Below are positions 32,645-41,819 of a stretch of 64,000 nucleotides of DNA, in pieces. The stretch's first letter is position 1; every line of letters begins with the position of its first letter. The DNA is from Pelomonas dachongensis (GTDB lineage Bacteria; Pseudomonadota; Gammaproteobacteria; Burkholderiales; Burkholderiaceae_C), in NCBI RefSeq assembly GCF_043555865.1, contig NZ_JBIGHY010000002.1, positions 930,001 to 994,000 of the forward strand, written 5' to 3'. The notes under the pieces are model-generated. The model saw only the letters and a program-made list of their open reading frames with translations, ran no database searches and had not been told where the DNA came from. Both the position numbers and the translations under genes were made by a program.

Positions 32645-33073
32645 TCAGTTCATGCGGATCTTCATCACCTGGCCTGCGGACGGTGTCATCAGCGCCTGCT
32701 CGAACTTCGGCGGACCGGCGTTGCCCACGGCATTGTTGGAGAAGCCGTAGGGCTCGGTCGGGATGCCCATGTTGTTCATGTCCACGCGCCCGTTGGCATT
32801 GGCGTCCTGGAACAGGCTCAACGCCAGCGGGCCGGCGGGCAGGTCCTTCAGCACGATGCTGAGGGTGCCCCCGGCGGCGTCCGGGCCCAGCATGAAGCGC
32901 TGGGCGGCCTGCGGCTGGCGCAGCCAGGTCGACGGCTCGGTGAACACGGCGACGACCAGCGTGGCACCCTTCAGCCGGGCCACGTCCAGGCCCTCGACCT
33001 CCAGCGTCACATCGGCCGCATGGCCATGCATGGCAGCGCACGCGAGCAGCGCGGTCGCAAGCACTCGTTTCAT
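32645..33073 (-). CDS. DUF2141 exported protein
   Basis: A 142-residue protein with signal peptide MKRVLATALLACAAMHGHA and a DUF2141-type domain. Seen: the family segment LPAGPLALSLFQDANANGRVDMN and then GIPTEPYGFSNNA, with Asp/Asn residues that look like a calcium- or metal-binding loop. GGAG is placed 7 bases before the ATG. The function of this family is unknown. The gene stands alone between the PEP-CTERM operon promoter and aroG. Confidence 0.85.
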   Translation of the reverse strand: MKRVLATALLACAAMHGHAADVTLEVEGLDVARLKGATLVVAVFTEPSTWLRQPQAAQRFMLGPDAAGGTLSIVLKDLPAGPLALSLFQDANANGRVDMNNMGIPTEPYGFSNNAVGNAGPPKFEQALMTPSAGQVMKIRMN

Positions 33074-33186
33074 CGCAGTCTCCAGTTCAGCAGTGGGAAA
33101 GGCTGAATGATGGAAACCAAGCGGCCGCCGCGCGAGCGTGCTGCGACGGCCGGGCGCCTGGCGGCGCGAGCGGCACGCCCGCGGCG

Positions 33187-34335
33187 TCAGCCTCGGCGCT
33201 TCTGGACCGCGGCGGCCAGTTCGCGCAGCAAGGGCTCGGTCTGGCTCCAGCCCAGGCAGGCGTCGGTGATGGACACGCCGGGCTTCAGGTCCGCACGGGT
33301 CTGGCCCTCGGCCAGATCCTGCCGGCCCGGCTGCAGGTGGCTCTCGATCATGACGCCGGTGATGCGTGCGTCACCTTTCCCATTGGCACCGGCGATCTGG
33401 GCTGCCACGTCTCGGCCGACATCGATCTGGCGCTCGTATTTCTTGCTGGAGTTGGCGTGCGAGAAGTCGATCATGACCTGCTCGCGCAGGCCCGAGGTCT
33501 TCAGCGCCTCGCAGGCCGCGTTGACCGACGCCGCGTCGTAGTTTGGCGCCTTGCCACCGCGAAGGATGACGTGGCAGTCCCGGTTGCCGCGGGTCTCGAA
33601 GATGGCGGCGGTGCCCATCTTTGTCATGCCCATGAAGGCATGCGCCGACTGCGCGGCCAGCACCGCATCGCTGGCGACCTTGATGCCGCCGTCGGTGCCG
33701 TTCTTGAACCCGACCGGGCAGCTCAGGCCCGACGCCAGCTGGCGGTGGCTCTGACTCTCGGTGGTGCGCGCGCCAATGGCGCCCCAGGCGATCAGGTCGG
33801 AGATGTACTGCGGCGACAGCAGGTCCAGGAACTCGGTGCCGGCAGGCAGACCCAGGCCGTTGACGTCCAGCAGCAGCTGGCGCGCCAGGCGCAGGCCTTC
33901 GTTCATGTGGAAGCTGCCGTCCAGACGCGGGTCGTTGATGTAGCCCTTCCAGCCCACCGTCGTGCGCGGCTTCTCGAAGTACACGCGCATGACCACCAGC
34001 AGGTCGCGCTTCAGTTCGTCGCGCGCCGCTTTCAGCAGCCGCGCGTAGTCCATCGCCTGGTCGTGGTCGTGGATGGAGCACGGGCCCACGATGACGAGCA
34101 GCCGGTCGTCGCGACCGTGCAGCACGTCGCTGATCTGCTGGCGCGCCTGTGCCACCAGATCGAGCGTGGCCTCGGGCACCGGCATCTCTTCCAGCAGCAA
34201 CGCCGGGCTGATCAGCGCGCGCACGGCGCCGATGCGGGTGTCGTCGGTGCGGGTGGTGTCGCGCGTCTCGTCGCGCGACCCGCGCTCGTCTTCGAAGGGG
34301 CGGTGGTCGTGTCGGGCGTCGTCGAGGTGGGTCAT
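33187..34335 (-). CDS. aroG: 3-deoxy-7-phosphoheptulonate synthase (DAHP synthase, class I)
   Basis: A 382-residue enzyme for the first step of aromatic amino acid synthesis (PEP plus erythrose-4-P). Seen: IVGPCSIHD, MRVYFEKPRTTVGWKGYIND, GARTTESQSHRQLASG, GFKNGTDGG, ILRGGKAPNYD and MIDFSHANSSKK, all standard for the AroF/G/H group with a metal and PEP site. The N terminus has about 28 extra polar residues (many Asp/Arg/His) before TDDTRIGAVRAL. Which amino acid inhibits it cannot be read here. The gene runs toward the DUF2141 gene. Confidence 0.95.
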   Translation of the reverse strand: MTHLDDARHDHRPFEDERGSRDETRDTTRTDDTRIGAVRALISPALLLEEMPVPEATLDLVAQARQQISDVLHGRDDRLLVIVGPCSIHDHDQAMDYARLLKAARDELKRDLLVVMRVYFEKPRTTVGWKGYINDPRLDGSFHMNEGLRLARQLLLDVNGLGLPAGTEFLDLLSPQYISDLIAWGAIGARTTESQSHRQLASGLSCPVGFKNGTDGGIKVASDAVLAAQSAHAFMGMTKMGTAAIFETRGNRDCHVILRGGKAPNYDAASVNAACEALKTSGLREQVMIDFSHANSSKKYERQIDVGRDVAAQIAGANGKGDARITGVMIESHLQPGRQDLAEGQTRADLKPGVSITDACLGWSQTEPLLRELAAAVQKRRG

Positions 34336-34364
34336 GGCCGGGCTCCCAGTAGAGCCCTCGATTG

Positions 34365-35285
34365 TCACCGCTTGGCCGCGGCGACGCACACGGCCAGCGC
34401 CGACACGCCGAAGCCGAGCAGCGCCTGCAGCTCCAGCCGCTCGCCCAGCAGAACGAAGCCCATCAGCGCCGACATGCCCGGCACCAGGAAGAACAGCCGC
34501 GCCACGTCGCCAGTCTGGCCGCGGCGGATCATCAGGAACATCAGGCTGAACGCGCCGATGGAGTTCACCACCGCCAGCCACAGCCAGGCGCCGACCAGCT
34601 CGGGCTGCCAGTCGATGGCGAAGCCTTCGACCGGACCGGCGAACGCCGCGACCGCCACGGCCGAGACCGTCATCTGCACGCCGCTGCCGGTGCGCAGGTC
34701 CATATGGGCGCAAAATTGTTTCTGGTAAAGCGTGCCGGCCACCAGGCCCAGCAGCCCCAGCGCCGCCAGCGCATAGCTGGCCCCGGCGCCCGCCATCGGC
34801 TTGCCGCCCACCACCAGCGCCACGCCGGCCAACCCGCCCACCAGGCCCAGCGCCTGGCGGCCGTTCAGCCTCTCGGCCAACCACACGTGCGCGCCCAGCG
34901 CGGTGGCCAGCGGCATCAGGCCGATCAGCAGCCCCGCCACGCCGGCCGACAGGCCGTGGTGCAGCGCGAAGTAGATGGCCGAGAAGTGCAGCACCTGCAT
35001 CAGCAACGCGACGACGGCCAAGTGGCCCCAGTCGCGCGCCCGGGGCCAGGGCGCCTGCGTCACCACCGCCACGCCCAGCAGCACGACAGCGGCCAGGCCG
35101 AAGCGCAAGGTCAGCAGCGTCAGCGGCCCGGTGTGCGGCAGCGCCAGCTTGCCGGCCACGTAGCCGCTGCTCCACAGCAGGATGAACAGCAGCGGCAGGC
35201 TCAGGCTGGCCAGGCCGACGGCCAGCCGGTCGAGCCGGCTGGGGCGGAAGGAACGGGCGGGCAGTGAGGGCGTGAAGCTGGCCAT
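34365..35285 (-). CDS. EamA/DMT-family exporter
   Basis: A 306-residue inner-membrane protein with about ten membrane helices in two EamA repeats. Seen: LLFILLWSSGYVAGKLALPHTGPLTLLTLRF in the first repeat and GFVLLGERLELQALLGFGVSALAVCVA in the last. Members export amino acids or metabolites. The substrate is unknown. ATG 35285 follows GGAG at 6 bases; an in-frame TTG at 35312 is less likely. Divergent from a LysR regulator that probably controls it. Confidence 0.9.
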   Translation of the reverse strand: MASFTPSLPARSFRPSRLDRLAVGLASLSLPLLFILLWSSGYVAGKLALPHTGPLTLLTLRFGLAAVVLLGVAVVTQAPWPRARDWGHLAVVALLMQVLHFSAIYFALHHGLSAGVAGLLIGLMPLATALGAHVWLAERLNGRQALGLVGGLAGVALVVGGKPMAGAGASYALAALGLLGLVAGTLYQKQFCAHMDLRTGSGVQMTVSAVAVAAFAGPVEGFAIDWQPELVGAWLWLAVVNSIGAFSLMFLMIRRGQTGDVARLFFLVPGMSALMGFVLLGERLELQALLGFGVSALAVCVAAAKR

Positions 35286-35396
35286 GTGAGGCTCCGGTGA
35301 GGCTGCGGTCAATCGAGTGAGCCGACTCTAGGAACAGCTCGCATCGGACACAATCGCCAACAAAATCCATTCAGAGTTTCCAAACGGAGCCCAATA
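35286..35396. promoter_or_regulatory. Divergent EamA exporter / LysR regulator promoter region
   Basis: A 111-base spacer between divergent genes, the usual place for a LysR box. It contains AT-rich bases at 35351-35385, unlike the coding DNA around. I cannot define a T-N11-A box with confidence. Confidence 0.45.
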
Positions 35397-36353
35397 ATGG
35401 GACGACTCGAAGATCTGCATGCCTTCGCCCGCGTCGTGGACGCCCGCGGCTTCTCGGGCGCCGCGCGACTGCTGGGCACCACCAAGTCGGCCGTCAGCAA
35501 GCAGGTGGTGCGGCTGGAAGACCAGCTGGGCACGCGGCTGCTGCACCGCACCACGCGCAGCGTCAGCCCCACGGCCGAGGGTCGCGCCGTCTACGAACGC
35601 GCGCTGCGGCTGCTGGAGGACTCCCGCGCGCTGGACGCCGAGCTGGCCGGCCGCCGCGACGAACCCAGCGGCGTGCTGCGCCTGTCCACGTCTACCGCGT
35701 TCGGCAACCTGCAGTTCACTGCGCTGGCGGCCGAGTTCTGCACCCGCCATCCGCAGCTGCAGCTGGTGCTGGGGCTGAACGACCGGTATGTGGACCTGGC
35801 CGAGGAAGGCTTCGACGTGGTGTTGCGGCTCACGGGCAAGCCGTCCGAAGGCCTGGTCGCGCGCCGGCTGGCCACCATGCGTTTCGTGCTGTGCGCGGCG
35901 CCCGCATATCTCGCCGCGCACGGCGAACCGCAGGCGGTGACCGACATCGCCGCGCACCGCTGCCTGCGCTTCGGCCATCTGCAGTCGCCCGACCGCTGGC
36001 GCTTCCGGCATGCCGAGCTGGGCGAGGTGGCCGTGGAGACACGAGGTGCGCTGCGCTTCGAGAGCGGCCTCACGGCCAACAGCAGCGAGTCGCTTCGAGT
36101 GGCGGCGCTGGCCGGCATGGGCCTGGCGGTGCTGCCGACCTACGCCGTCGGCGCCGACCTGCGCGCCGGCCGGCTGCGCGCGGTGCTGCCGGGCTGGCAG
36201 CCGGTCGGCGGCCTGGCGGATGCCGATACGCTGTACGCCGTCTACCTGCCCAGCCGGCATCCGGCGCCCAAGGTGCGCGCGCTGATCGACTTCCTGCTGG
36301 AGAAGCTGGGCGACGTACCGCCCTGGGACCGGCGGGACGATTCACAGCCTTGA
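35397..36353 (+). CDS. LysR-family transcriptional regulator
   Basis: A 318-residue regulator. Seen: N-terminal winged helix-turn-helix (FARVVDARGFSGAARLLGTTKSAVSKQVVRLEDQLGTRLLHRTTR) at about 10-55, then the periplasmic-binding-like effector domain (SGVLRLSTSTAFGNLQF through LVARRLATMRFVLCAAPAYL and GLAVLPTYAVG). It resembles the large DhmR/CrgA-like subgroup. The divergent EamA exporter is the probable target. Effector unknown. Confidence 0.93.
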   Translation: MGRLEDLHAFARVVDARGFSGAARLLGTTKSAVSKQVVRLEDQLGTRLLHRTTRSVSPTAEGRAVYERALRLLEDSRALDAELAGRRDEPSGVLRLSTSTAFGNLQFTALAAEFCTRHPQLQLVLGLNDRYVDLAEEGFDVVLRLTGKPSEGLVARRLATMRFVLCAAPAYLAAHGEPQAVTDIAAHRCLRFGHLQSPDRWRFRHAELGEVAVETRGALRFESGLTANSSESLRVAALAGMGLAVLPTYAVGADLRAGRLRAVLPGWQPVGGLADADTLYAVYLPSRHPAPKVRALIDFLLEKLGDVPPWDRRDDSQP

Positions 36354-36730
36354 TTCCAACCGGTTATAATGATCGGCTTCACTTCGATCAATAAGTCATT
36401 TTGATCGAGCCGCGTCACTTGCGGGCCAGCCTCGGCCCCATCGCGATGCGGACGTCCCGGGATCTGCCCGGCAAGCGGCGGCCCGACCGCCCACGACCAG
36501 CCATGCTCCCGCTGGCAGCGCCCCTCGACCAGGCCCGCTGCCGCGACCGAGTTCCGGCGGGTATTGCTTGCGCCACCATGTCGTTCTCAGTGCCCGCCGG
36601 CAGCCTTGAAGGCTTGCCCGGCGCCGCGCGCGCCCGCGACCTTCCCGACTGATGGCCCGACGGCCGCCACCCCAGCGGTGGCGGCATCCCGTTCACCCGC
36701 AGCCCTGCACTGCATGAAAGGAGTCCGTCC
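36354..36730 (+). promoter_or_regulatory. Long leader and promoter region of the proVWX operon
   Basis: A 377-base gap. Seen: a good -10 TATAAT at 36365-36370; just downstream the 8-bp inverted repeat TCGATCAA / TTGATCGA (36384-36391, 36401-36408; 9-base spacer) that looks like a repressor operator; then about 320 GC-rich bases with no convincing gene, ending in a 9-bp hairpin GCCGCCACC / GGTGGCGGC (36663-36685) and an AAGGAG ribosome binding site. A long 5' leader that may regulate translation of proV is inferred. No known riboswitch was recognised. Confidence 0.55.
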
Positions 36731-37969
36731 ATGGCCAAGGCCATCCACATCGACCACGTTTTCAAGGTCTTCGGCGACGCGCCTGAACAGGCACTGGCCC
36801 TCGTCCGCCAGGGCCTGTCCAAGCAGGACATCCTGGCCCGCACCGGCCAGTCCATCGGCGTGTTCGACGCCAGCTTCGAAATCCAGGCCGGCGAGATCTT
36901 CGTCATCATGGGCCTGTCGGGCTCCGGCAAGTCGACGCTGGTGCGCTTGCTGAACCGGCTCATCGAGCCCAGCGCAGGCCGCATCGTCATCGACGGCGAA
37001 GACATCAACACCCATGCCGACGCCAAGCTGCGCGCGCTGCGCCGCAAGGACATCAGCATGGTGTTCCAGTCCTTCGCGCTGATGCCGCACATGACCGTGC
37101 GCGACAACACCGCCTTCGGGCTGGAACTGGCCGGCGCGCCCAAGGCGGAGCGCCTGGCGGCAGCCGACGACGCGCTGGCCCAGGTGGGCCTGGCCGGCTG
37201 GGGCGACAGTTATCCCGATGAACTGTCCGGCGGCATGCAGCAGCGCGTGGGCCTGGCGCGCGCGCTGGCGTCCGATCCCTCCATCCTGCTGATGGACGAG
37301 GCCTTCTCGGCACTGGACCCCATCATCCGCACCGAGATGCAGTCGGAACTGCTGCGGCTGCAGCAGGTCAGGCGCCGCACCATCGTCTTCATCTCGCACG
37401 ACCTCGACGAGGCAATGCGCATCGGCGACCGCATCGCCCTCATGAAGGACGGCCATGTGGTGCAGGTCGGAACGCCCGACGAGATCTTGCGCCATCCCGC
37501 CGACGACTTCGTGCGCAGCTTCGTGCGCGGCGTGGACGCCGCGGCCGTGTTCAAGGCGGCCGACATCGCACGCCAGCCACTGACCGTGGTGGCCGAGCAC
37601 AGCGACCGCGGCTGCCGCGCGGCGCTGAAGCAGCTCGAAGACCAGGACCGCGACTTCGCCTATGTCATCAGCCCCTCACGGCGCTATCTCGGCACGGTGT
37701 CAGCCGACAGCCTGCGCACCGCACTGAGCGGTCACGACGGCCCGCTGGGTCTGCAGCGCGCCTTCCTGCCGGCGGTGCCGGAACTGCCTGCCGACGCGCT
37801 CGTCGCCGGCCTGCTCGGGCAGGTCGCGCAGGCGCCCTGCGCACTGCCGGTGGTGACGGCCGAGGGCCGCTTCTGCGGCGTCATCAGCAAGACCACGCTG
37901 CTGAAGTTCCTGGACCGCGACACGCCGCCCCTTGAGTCCACACCCGTCGTCAGCCAGGAGCACACATGA
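36731..37969 (+). CDS. proV: Glycine betaine/proline ABC transporter ATP-binding protein
   Basis: A 412-residue ATPase of the osmoprotectant importer. Seen: the ProV-specific N terminus (HVFKVFGDAPEQAL), Walker A GLSGSGKS at 61-68, signature LSGGMQQRVGLARAL, Walker B ILLMDEAFSALDP, then a C-terminal regulatory part (about 280-400) with two CBS-like repeats (FAYVISPSRRYLGTVSADSL and later LPVVTAEGRFCGVISKTTLL). CBS domains in this family sense ionic strength. The 3' end overlaps proW (ATGA). Confidence 0.95.
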   Translation: MAKAIHIDHVFKVFGDAPEQALALVRQGLSKQDILARTGQSIGVFDASFEIQAGEIFVIMGLSGSGKSTLVRLLNRLIEPSAGRIVIDGEDINTHADAKLRALRRKDISMVFQSFALMPHMTVRDNTAFGLELAGAPKAERLAAADDALAQVGLAGWGDSYPDELSGGMQQRVGLARALASDPSILLMDEAFSALDPIIRTEMQSELLRLQQVRRRTIVFISHDLDEAMRIGDRIALMKDGHVVQVGTPDEILRHPADDFVRSFVRGVDAAAVFKAADIARQPLTVVAEHSDRGCRAALKQLEDQDRDFAYVISPSRRYLGTVSADSLRTALSGHDGPLGLQRAFLPAVPELPADALVAGLLGQVAQAPCALPVVTAEGRFCGVISKTTLLKFLDRDTPPLESTPVVSQEHT

Positions 37970-39093
37970 ACGAGAACCCCCTCGCACCGACCGCCGACAC
38001 GGCCGCCTGCGCCGCCCCTGTCACGCCCATCGAGACAGACCCCTGGCAAGCCCTGTCGGCCGCGCCCGACGCCGCCCCGGCCTGGCTCGACGCGCCGGCC
38101 GCCTCACTGACGAGCGACGCGGCAAATGCCCCGCCGTGGCAGCAGATGTTCGACGGCTCGCTGCCCATCGACGCCTGGATCAACCAGGGGCTGGGCTGGG
38201 TCGTCGAGCACGGCCGCCCCTTCTTCCAGAGCGTGCGCCTGCCCATCGACGGCACGCTGAACTCGGTGCAAGGCTTGCTGGGCGGCCTGCCGGCGCCGGG
38301 CATGATCGCGCTGATCGGCCTGCTGGCCTGGCAGTTCGCCGGCCGCAAGATCGCGATCGGCGGCACCGTCTCGCTGGGACTGGTTGCGCTGCTGGGCATC
38401 TGGACCGAGGCGATGGTGACGCTGTCGCTGGTGCTGACCTCGCTGCTGTTCTGCCTGCTGATCGGCCTGCCGCTGGGCGTGCTGCTGGCCAGCAGCGACC
38501 GCGCACAGCGCGTCATGCGCCCACTGCTGGACGCGATGCAGACCACGCCTGCCTTCGTCTACCTGGTGCCGGTGGTGATGCTGTTCGGCATCGGCAACGT
38601 GCCGGGCGTCATCGTGACCATCGTGTTCGCGCTGGCGCCGCTGGCCAGGCTGACCAACCTCGGCCTGCGCCAGGTGCGGCCTGGCCTCATCGAGGCGGCG
38701 CGCGCTTACGGCGCCTCGCCGTGGCAGATGCTGGCCAAGGTGAAGCTGCCGCTGGCGATGCCGTCCATCATGGCCGGCATCAACCAGGCGCTGATGCTGT
38801 CGCTGTCCATGGTGGTCATCGCGTCCATGATCGCCGTCGGCGGCCTGGGCCAGATGGTGCTACGCGGCATCGGCCGGCTGGACATGGGCCTGGCCACCGT
38901 GGGCGGGCTGGGCATCGTGCTGCTGGCCATCACTCTGGACCGCCTGACGCAGGCGCTGGGCCGCTCGCGCCGCAGCGCCGGCCGGCACTGGTGGCACACC
39001 GGGCCCGCCGGCTTCGTGCTGCGCAGCCTGCATCGTCTGCCGCGCGCGCCCGCGCTCGCCACCACGTTCGACAAGCAAGGAGTCCGCACATGA
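37966..39093 (+). CDS. proW: Glycine betaine/proline ABC transporter permease
   Basis: A 375-residue inner-membrane subunit. Seen: a long N-terminal cytoplasmic tail of about 100 residues (typical of ProW), seven or so membrane helices, and the EAA loop (LIEAARAYGASPWQMLAKVKLPLAMPSIMAG) that docks on ProV. It overlaps both neighbours by four bases, so the three subunits are translationally coupled. Confidence 0.95.
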   Translation: MNENPLAPTADTAACAAPVTPIETDPWQALSAAPDAAPAWLDAPAASLTSDAANAPPWQQMFDGSLPIDAWINQGLGWVVEHGRPFFQSVRLPIDGTLNSVQGLLGGLPAPGMIALIGLLAWQFAGRKIAIGGTVSLGLVALLGIWTEAMVTLSLVLTSLLFCLLIGLPLGVLLASSDRAQRVMRPLLDAMQTTPAFVYLVPVVMLFGIGNVPGVIVTIVFALAPLARLTNLGLRQVRPGLIEAARAYGASPWQMLAKVKLPLAMPSIMAGINQALMLSLSMVVIASMIAVGGLGQMVLRGIGRLDMGLATVGGLGIVLLAITLDRLTQALGRSRRSAGRHWWHTGPAGFVLRSLHRLPRAPALATTFDKQGVRT

Positions 39094-40085
39094 CAAAGCA
39101 CTGCGCTCGCCTCATCGCCACCGCCCTGCTCGCGCTCTGCCTGGGCGTGCATGGCGAGCCCCTGCCGGGCCGGGGCATCACCGTGCAGCCGCTCAAGAGC
39201 TCGCTGGCCGAGGAGGCTTTCCAGACGCTGCTGGTCTCGCGCGCACTGGAGAGGCTTGGCTACACCTTGCTGCCAATGAAGGACCTGGAGCCCGCTACCG
39301 AACACCTGGCCATCGCCAACGGCGACGCCACGTTCATGGCCAACCACTGGCACCGGCTGCACGCCGACTTCTACAAGAACAGCGGTGGCGACGCCAAGCT
39401 GTTCCGCAGCGCGAGCGCCTATGCCGAAGGCGCGGTGCAGGGCTACCTGATCGACCGCAAGACGGCCGAGCGGCACGGCATCACCCGCCTCGACCAGCTG
39501 AAGGACCCCGCCATCGCCAAGCTGTTCGACAGCGATGGCGACGGCCGCGCCGACCTGACCGGCTGCAACCCCGGCTGGGGCTGCGAGCTGGCCATCGAGC
39601 GGCACCTCACCGCCGGCGGCCTGCGCCCGCACGTGACGCACCGCCAGGGCAGCTATGCCGCGCTGATGGCCGACACCATCGCGCGCTTCAGGCAGGGCCA
39701 GCCCGTCCTGTACTACACCTGGACGCCCTACTGGGTCAGCGCGGTGCTGAAGCCGGGCGCCGACGTCGTCTGGCTGCAGGTGCCGGCGACGGCCGCGCCG
39801 GATCTCGACACGCAGTTACCCAACGGCCGCAACTACGGCTTCCACGCCGACCGGCAGCAGATCGTCGCCAACCGGGCATTCGCCGCGCAGAACCCGGCCG
39901 CGGCGCGCCTGTTCGAGGTGATGCGCCTGCCCATCACCGACATCAATGCGCAGAACCTGCGCATGAGCGAGGGGCAGAACACGCAGCGCGACGTGGAGCG
40001 CCACACGGACGGCTGGATACGTGCGCACCAGGTGCTGTTCGATGGCTGGCTCGCGCAGGCACGGCAGGCGGCGGGCGGGCATTAG
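39090..40085 (+). CDS. proX: Glycine betaine/proline ABC transporter substrate-binding protein
   Basis: A 331-residue periplasmic receptor. Seen: signal peptide of about 22 residues, NPGWGCE, LYYTWTPYWVSAVLKPG and VVWLQVPATA, which are the ProX segments whose Trp residues form the aromatic cage for the betaine head group, and LPITDINAQNLRM near the end. Very close to enterobacterial ProX in pattern, so betaine is the likely ligand. Confidence 0.95.
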   Translation: MTKHCARLIATALLALCLGVHGEPLPGRGITVQPLKSSLAEEAFQTLLVSRALERLGYTLLPMKDLEPATEHLAIANGDATFMANHWHRLHADFYKNSGGDAKLFRSASAYAEGAVQGYLIDRKTAERHGITRLDQLKDPAIAKLFDSDGDGRADLTGCNPGWGCELAIERHLTAGGLRPHVTHRQGSYAALMADTIARFRQGQPVLYYTWTPYWVSAVLKPGADVVWLQVPATAAPDLDTQLPNGRNYGFHADRQQIVANRAFAAQNPAAARLFEVMRLPITDINAQNLRMSEGQNTQRDVERHTDGWIRAHQVLFDGWLAQARQAAGGH

Positions 40086-40098
40086 CGACAATCCGGCC

Positions 40099-41139
40099 AT
40101 GCCCCTCGTTCCCTATGCCCTCACCCGCCCCTTCCTGTTCGGCCTGGACCCCGAGCACGCCCACGAGCTGACGCTGGACGCCATCGCGCGGCTGCAGAAC
40201 ACGCCGCTGCAATGCCTGTGGAGCGGCGCCCGCGTCAGCGACCCGGTGACCGTCGCCGGCCTGCGCTTCCCGAACCGGATCGGCCTGGCCGCGGGCCTCG
40301 ACAAGAACGGCCGCTGCATCGACGGTCTGGGCGCGATGGGGTTCGGCTTCATCGAGGTGGGCACGGTGACGCCCAAGGGCCAGCCCGGCAACGACAAGCC
40401 GCGCATGTTCCGCCTGCCGCAGGCCAACGCGCTGATCAACCGGCTGGGCTTCAACAACGAGGGGCTGCAGAGCTTCATCGCCAACGTGCAGCGCGCGCGC
40501 AGTTTCCGCGCCGCCGGCGGCGTGCTGGGCCTGAACATCGGCAAGAACGCCGCGACGCCCATCGAGAACGCCGCCGACGACTACTTGCTGGGGCTGGCGG
40601 GTGTGCACCCGCATGCCGACTACATCACCGTCAACATCTCCAGCCCCAATACCAAGAACCTGCGTGCCCTGCAGAGCGACGCCGCGCTGGACGCGCTGCT
40701 GGGCACGCTGCAGAGCGCCAAGCAGCAGCTCGACGCGCAGAGCGGCCGGCGCGTGCCGATGTTCGTCAAGATCGCGCCCGACCTGGAGGAAGACCAGGTC
40801 GCCGTCATCGCCAAGACGCTGACCGCCAACGGCATCGACGGCGTCATCGCCACCAACACCACCATCGCGCGCGACCAGGTGCAGGGGCTTGCCCATGCCG
40901 AGGAAACCGGCGGCCTGTCCGGTTCGCCGGTGTTCGAGGCCAGCAACCGCGTCATCCGCCTGCTGCGCGCCGCGCTGCCGGCGGGCTATCCCATCATCGG
41001 CGTGGGCGGCGTACTGAGTGGCACGGATGCGCGCGCAAAGATCACCGCCGGCGCGGACCTGGTACAGGTCTACACCGGCCTCATCTACAAGGGTCCCGCG
41101 CTCGTCACCGACTGCGCCCGAGCCCTCGCCGCGCGCTGA
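40099..41139 (+). CDS. pyrD: Dihydroorotate dehydrogenase (quinone), class 2
   Basis: A 346-residue membrane-associated flavoenzyme that oxidises dihydroorotate with ubiquinone in pyrimidine synthesis. Seen: the N-terminal helical membrane-binding segment (RPFLFGLDPEHAHELTLDAI), GLAAGLDKNGRCIDGLGAMGFGFIEVGTVTP, NRLGFNNEG, VNISSPNT with the catalytic Ser (class 2), and IGVGGVLSGTDA. The start ATG lies 13 bases after proX. Length normal. Confidence 0.96.
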   Translation: MPLVPYALTRPFLFGLDPEHAHELTLDAIARLQNTPLQCLWSGARVSDPVTVAGLRFPNRIGLAAGLDKNGRCIDGLGAMGFGFIEVGTVTPKGQPGNDKPRMFRLPQANALINRLGFNNEGLQSFIANVQRARSFRAAGGVLGLNIGKNAATPIENAADDYLLGLAGVHPHADYITVNISSPNTKNLRALQSDAALDALLGTLQSAKQQLDAQSGRRVPMFVKIAPDLEEDQVAVIAKTLTANGIDGVIATNTTIARDQVQGLAHAEETGGLSGSPVFEASNRVIRLLRAALPAGYPIIGVGGVLSGTDARAKITAGADLVQVYTGLIYKGPALVTDCARALAAR

Positions 41140-41147
41140 AGCACACC

Positions 41148-41654
41148 ATGCGATTCGCCGCCCTCGCCTCGATCACGCTGTGCACCGCGCTGCTGCTGAC
41201 CGCCTGCGCCACGCCGGACCGCGACGCGCGACTGCAGCCTGGCGTCAGCCGCGGCGAGGACGTCATCGCGCTGTATGGCACGCCCACGCGCATCTGGCCC
41301 GAGGCCGACGGCGGACGCACGCTGGAGTACGCCACGCAGCCGCGCGGCGAGCATTGCTACATGGTCCGATTGGCGCCGGACGGGCGCCTGATGGGCATCG
41401 AGGACGGCCTGTCCTATGCCAACCGAGCCCGCATCGTGCCGGGCATGACGCCGGAGCAGGTCAGCCGCATCCTCGGCACCGAGCGCAGCCGCGTGTTCTA
41501 CAAAAACAGCGGCGAAGACGTCTGGGACTGGACCATCAAGCCCGACATGACCGGCTACGGCATGCGCTTCAACGTGCACTTCAAGGACGGCGTGGTGCTG
41601 AAGGCCTCGCAGAGCATGGTGTTCCCGAACCGGCTGTTCCCGTTCGACGACTGA
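41148..41654 (+). CDS. SmpA/BamE-fold outer-membrane lipoprotein
   Basis: A 168-residue lipoprotein. Seen: signal peptide with lipobox LLTAC (Cys about 20), then two repeats each with G-x-T/S...V..LYGTPTRIW and MTPEQVSRILGTERSRVF, the beta/alpha pattern of SmpA/OmlA (BamE-like) domains. Such small domains often act in outer-membrane protein assembly or bind other envelope proteins. It is 8 bases after pyrD. Specific role unknown. Confidence 0.82.
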   Translation: MRFAALASITLCTALLLTACATPDRDARLQPGVSRGEDVIALYGTPTRIWPEADGGRTLEYATQPRGEHCYMVRLAPDGRLMGIEDGLSYANRARIVPGMTPEQVSRILGTERSRVFYKNSGEDVWDWTIKPDMTGYGMRFNVHFKDGVVLKASQSMVFPNRLFPFDD

Positions 41655-41733
41655 AGGCTTCCCTCTATCGGGTGCAAGCACTGGTTCAGGGAGGTGGCAG
41701 CCAACCCTGACTGCCCCGGCCCTCCCCAGACGC

Positions 41734-41764
41734 AAAAACGCCCCGGTGCCTGCACACCGGGGCG
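41734..41764 (-). terminator. Terminator of the FxDxF PEP-CTERM gene
   Basis: A 10-bp stem (CGCCCCGGTG at 41739-41748, CACCGGGGCG at 41755-41764) on the minus strand is followed by five T bases (the A run 41734-41738). It serves the gene at 41820. It may also slow plus-strand transcription from the lipoprotein gene, although no T run follows in that direction. Confidence 0.85.
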
Positions 41765-41819
41765 CTCAAAGGTCCGTCTTGCCTGGGACCTCCGACAAGG
41801 CGGAGATCCCCGGCTTCGA

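Noticed and set aside
36401..36652. An 83-codon frame in the proVWX leader (MIEPRHLRASLGPIAM at its start).
   Set aside because: No ribosome binding site, no motif and low complexity; better left as leader RNA until conservation is tested.
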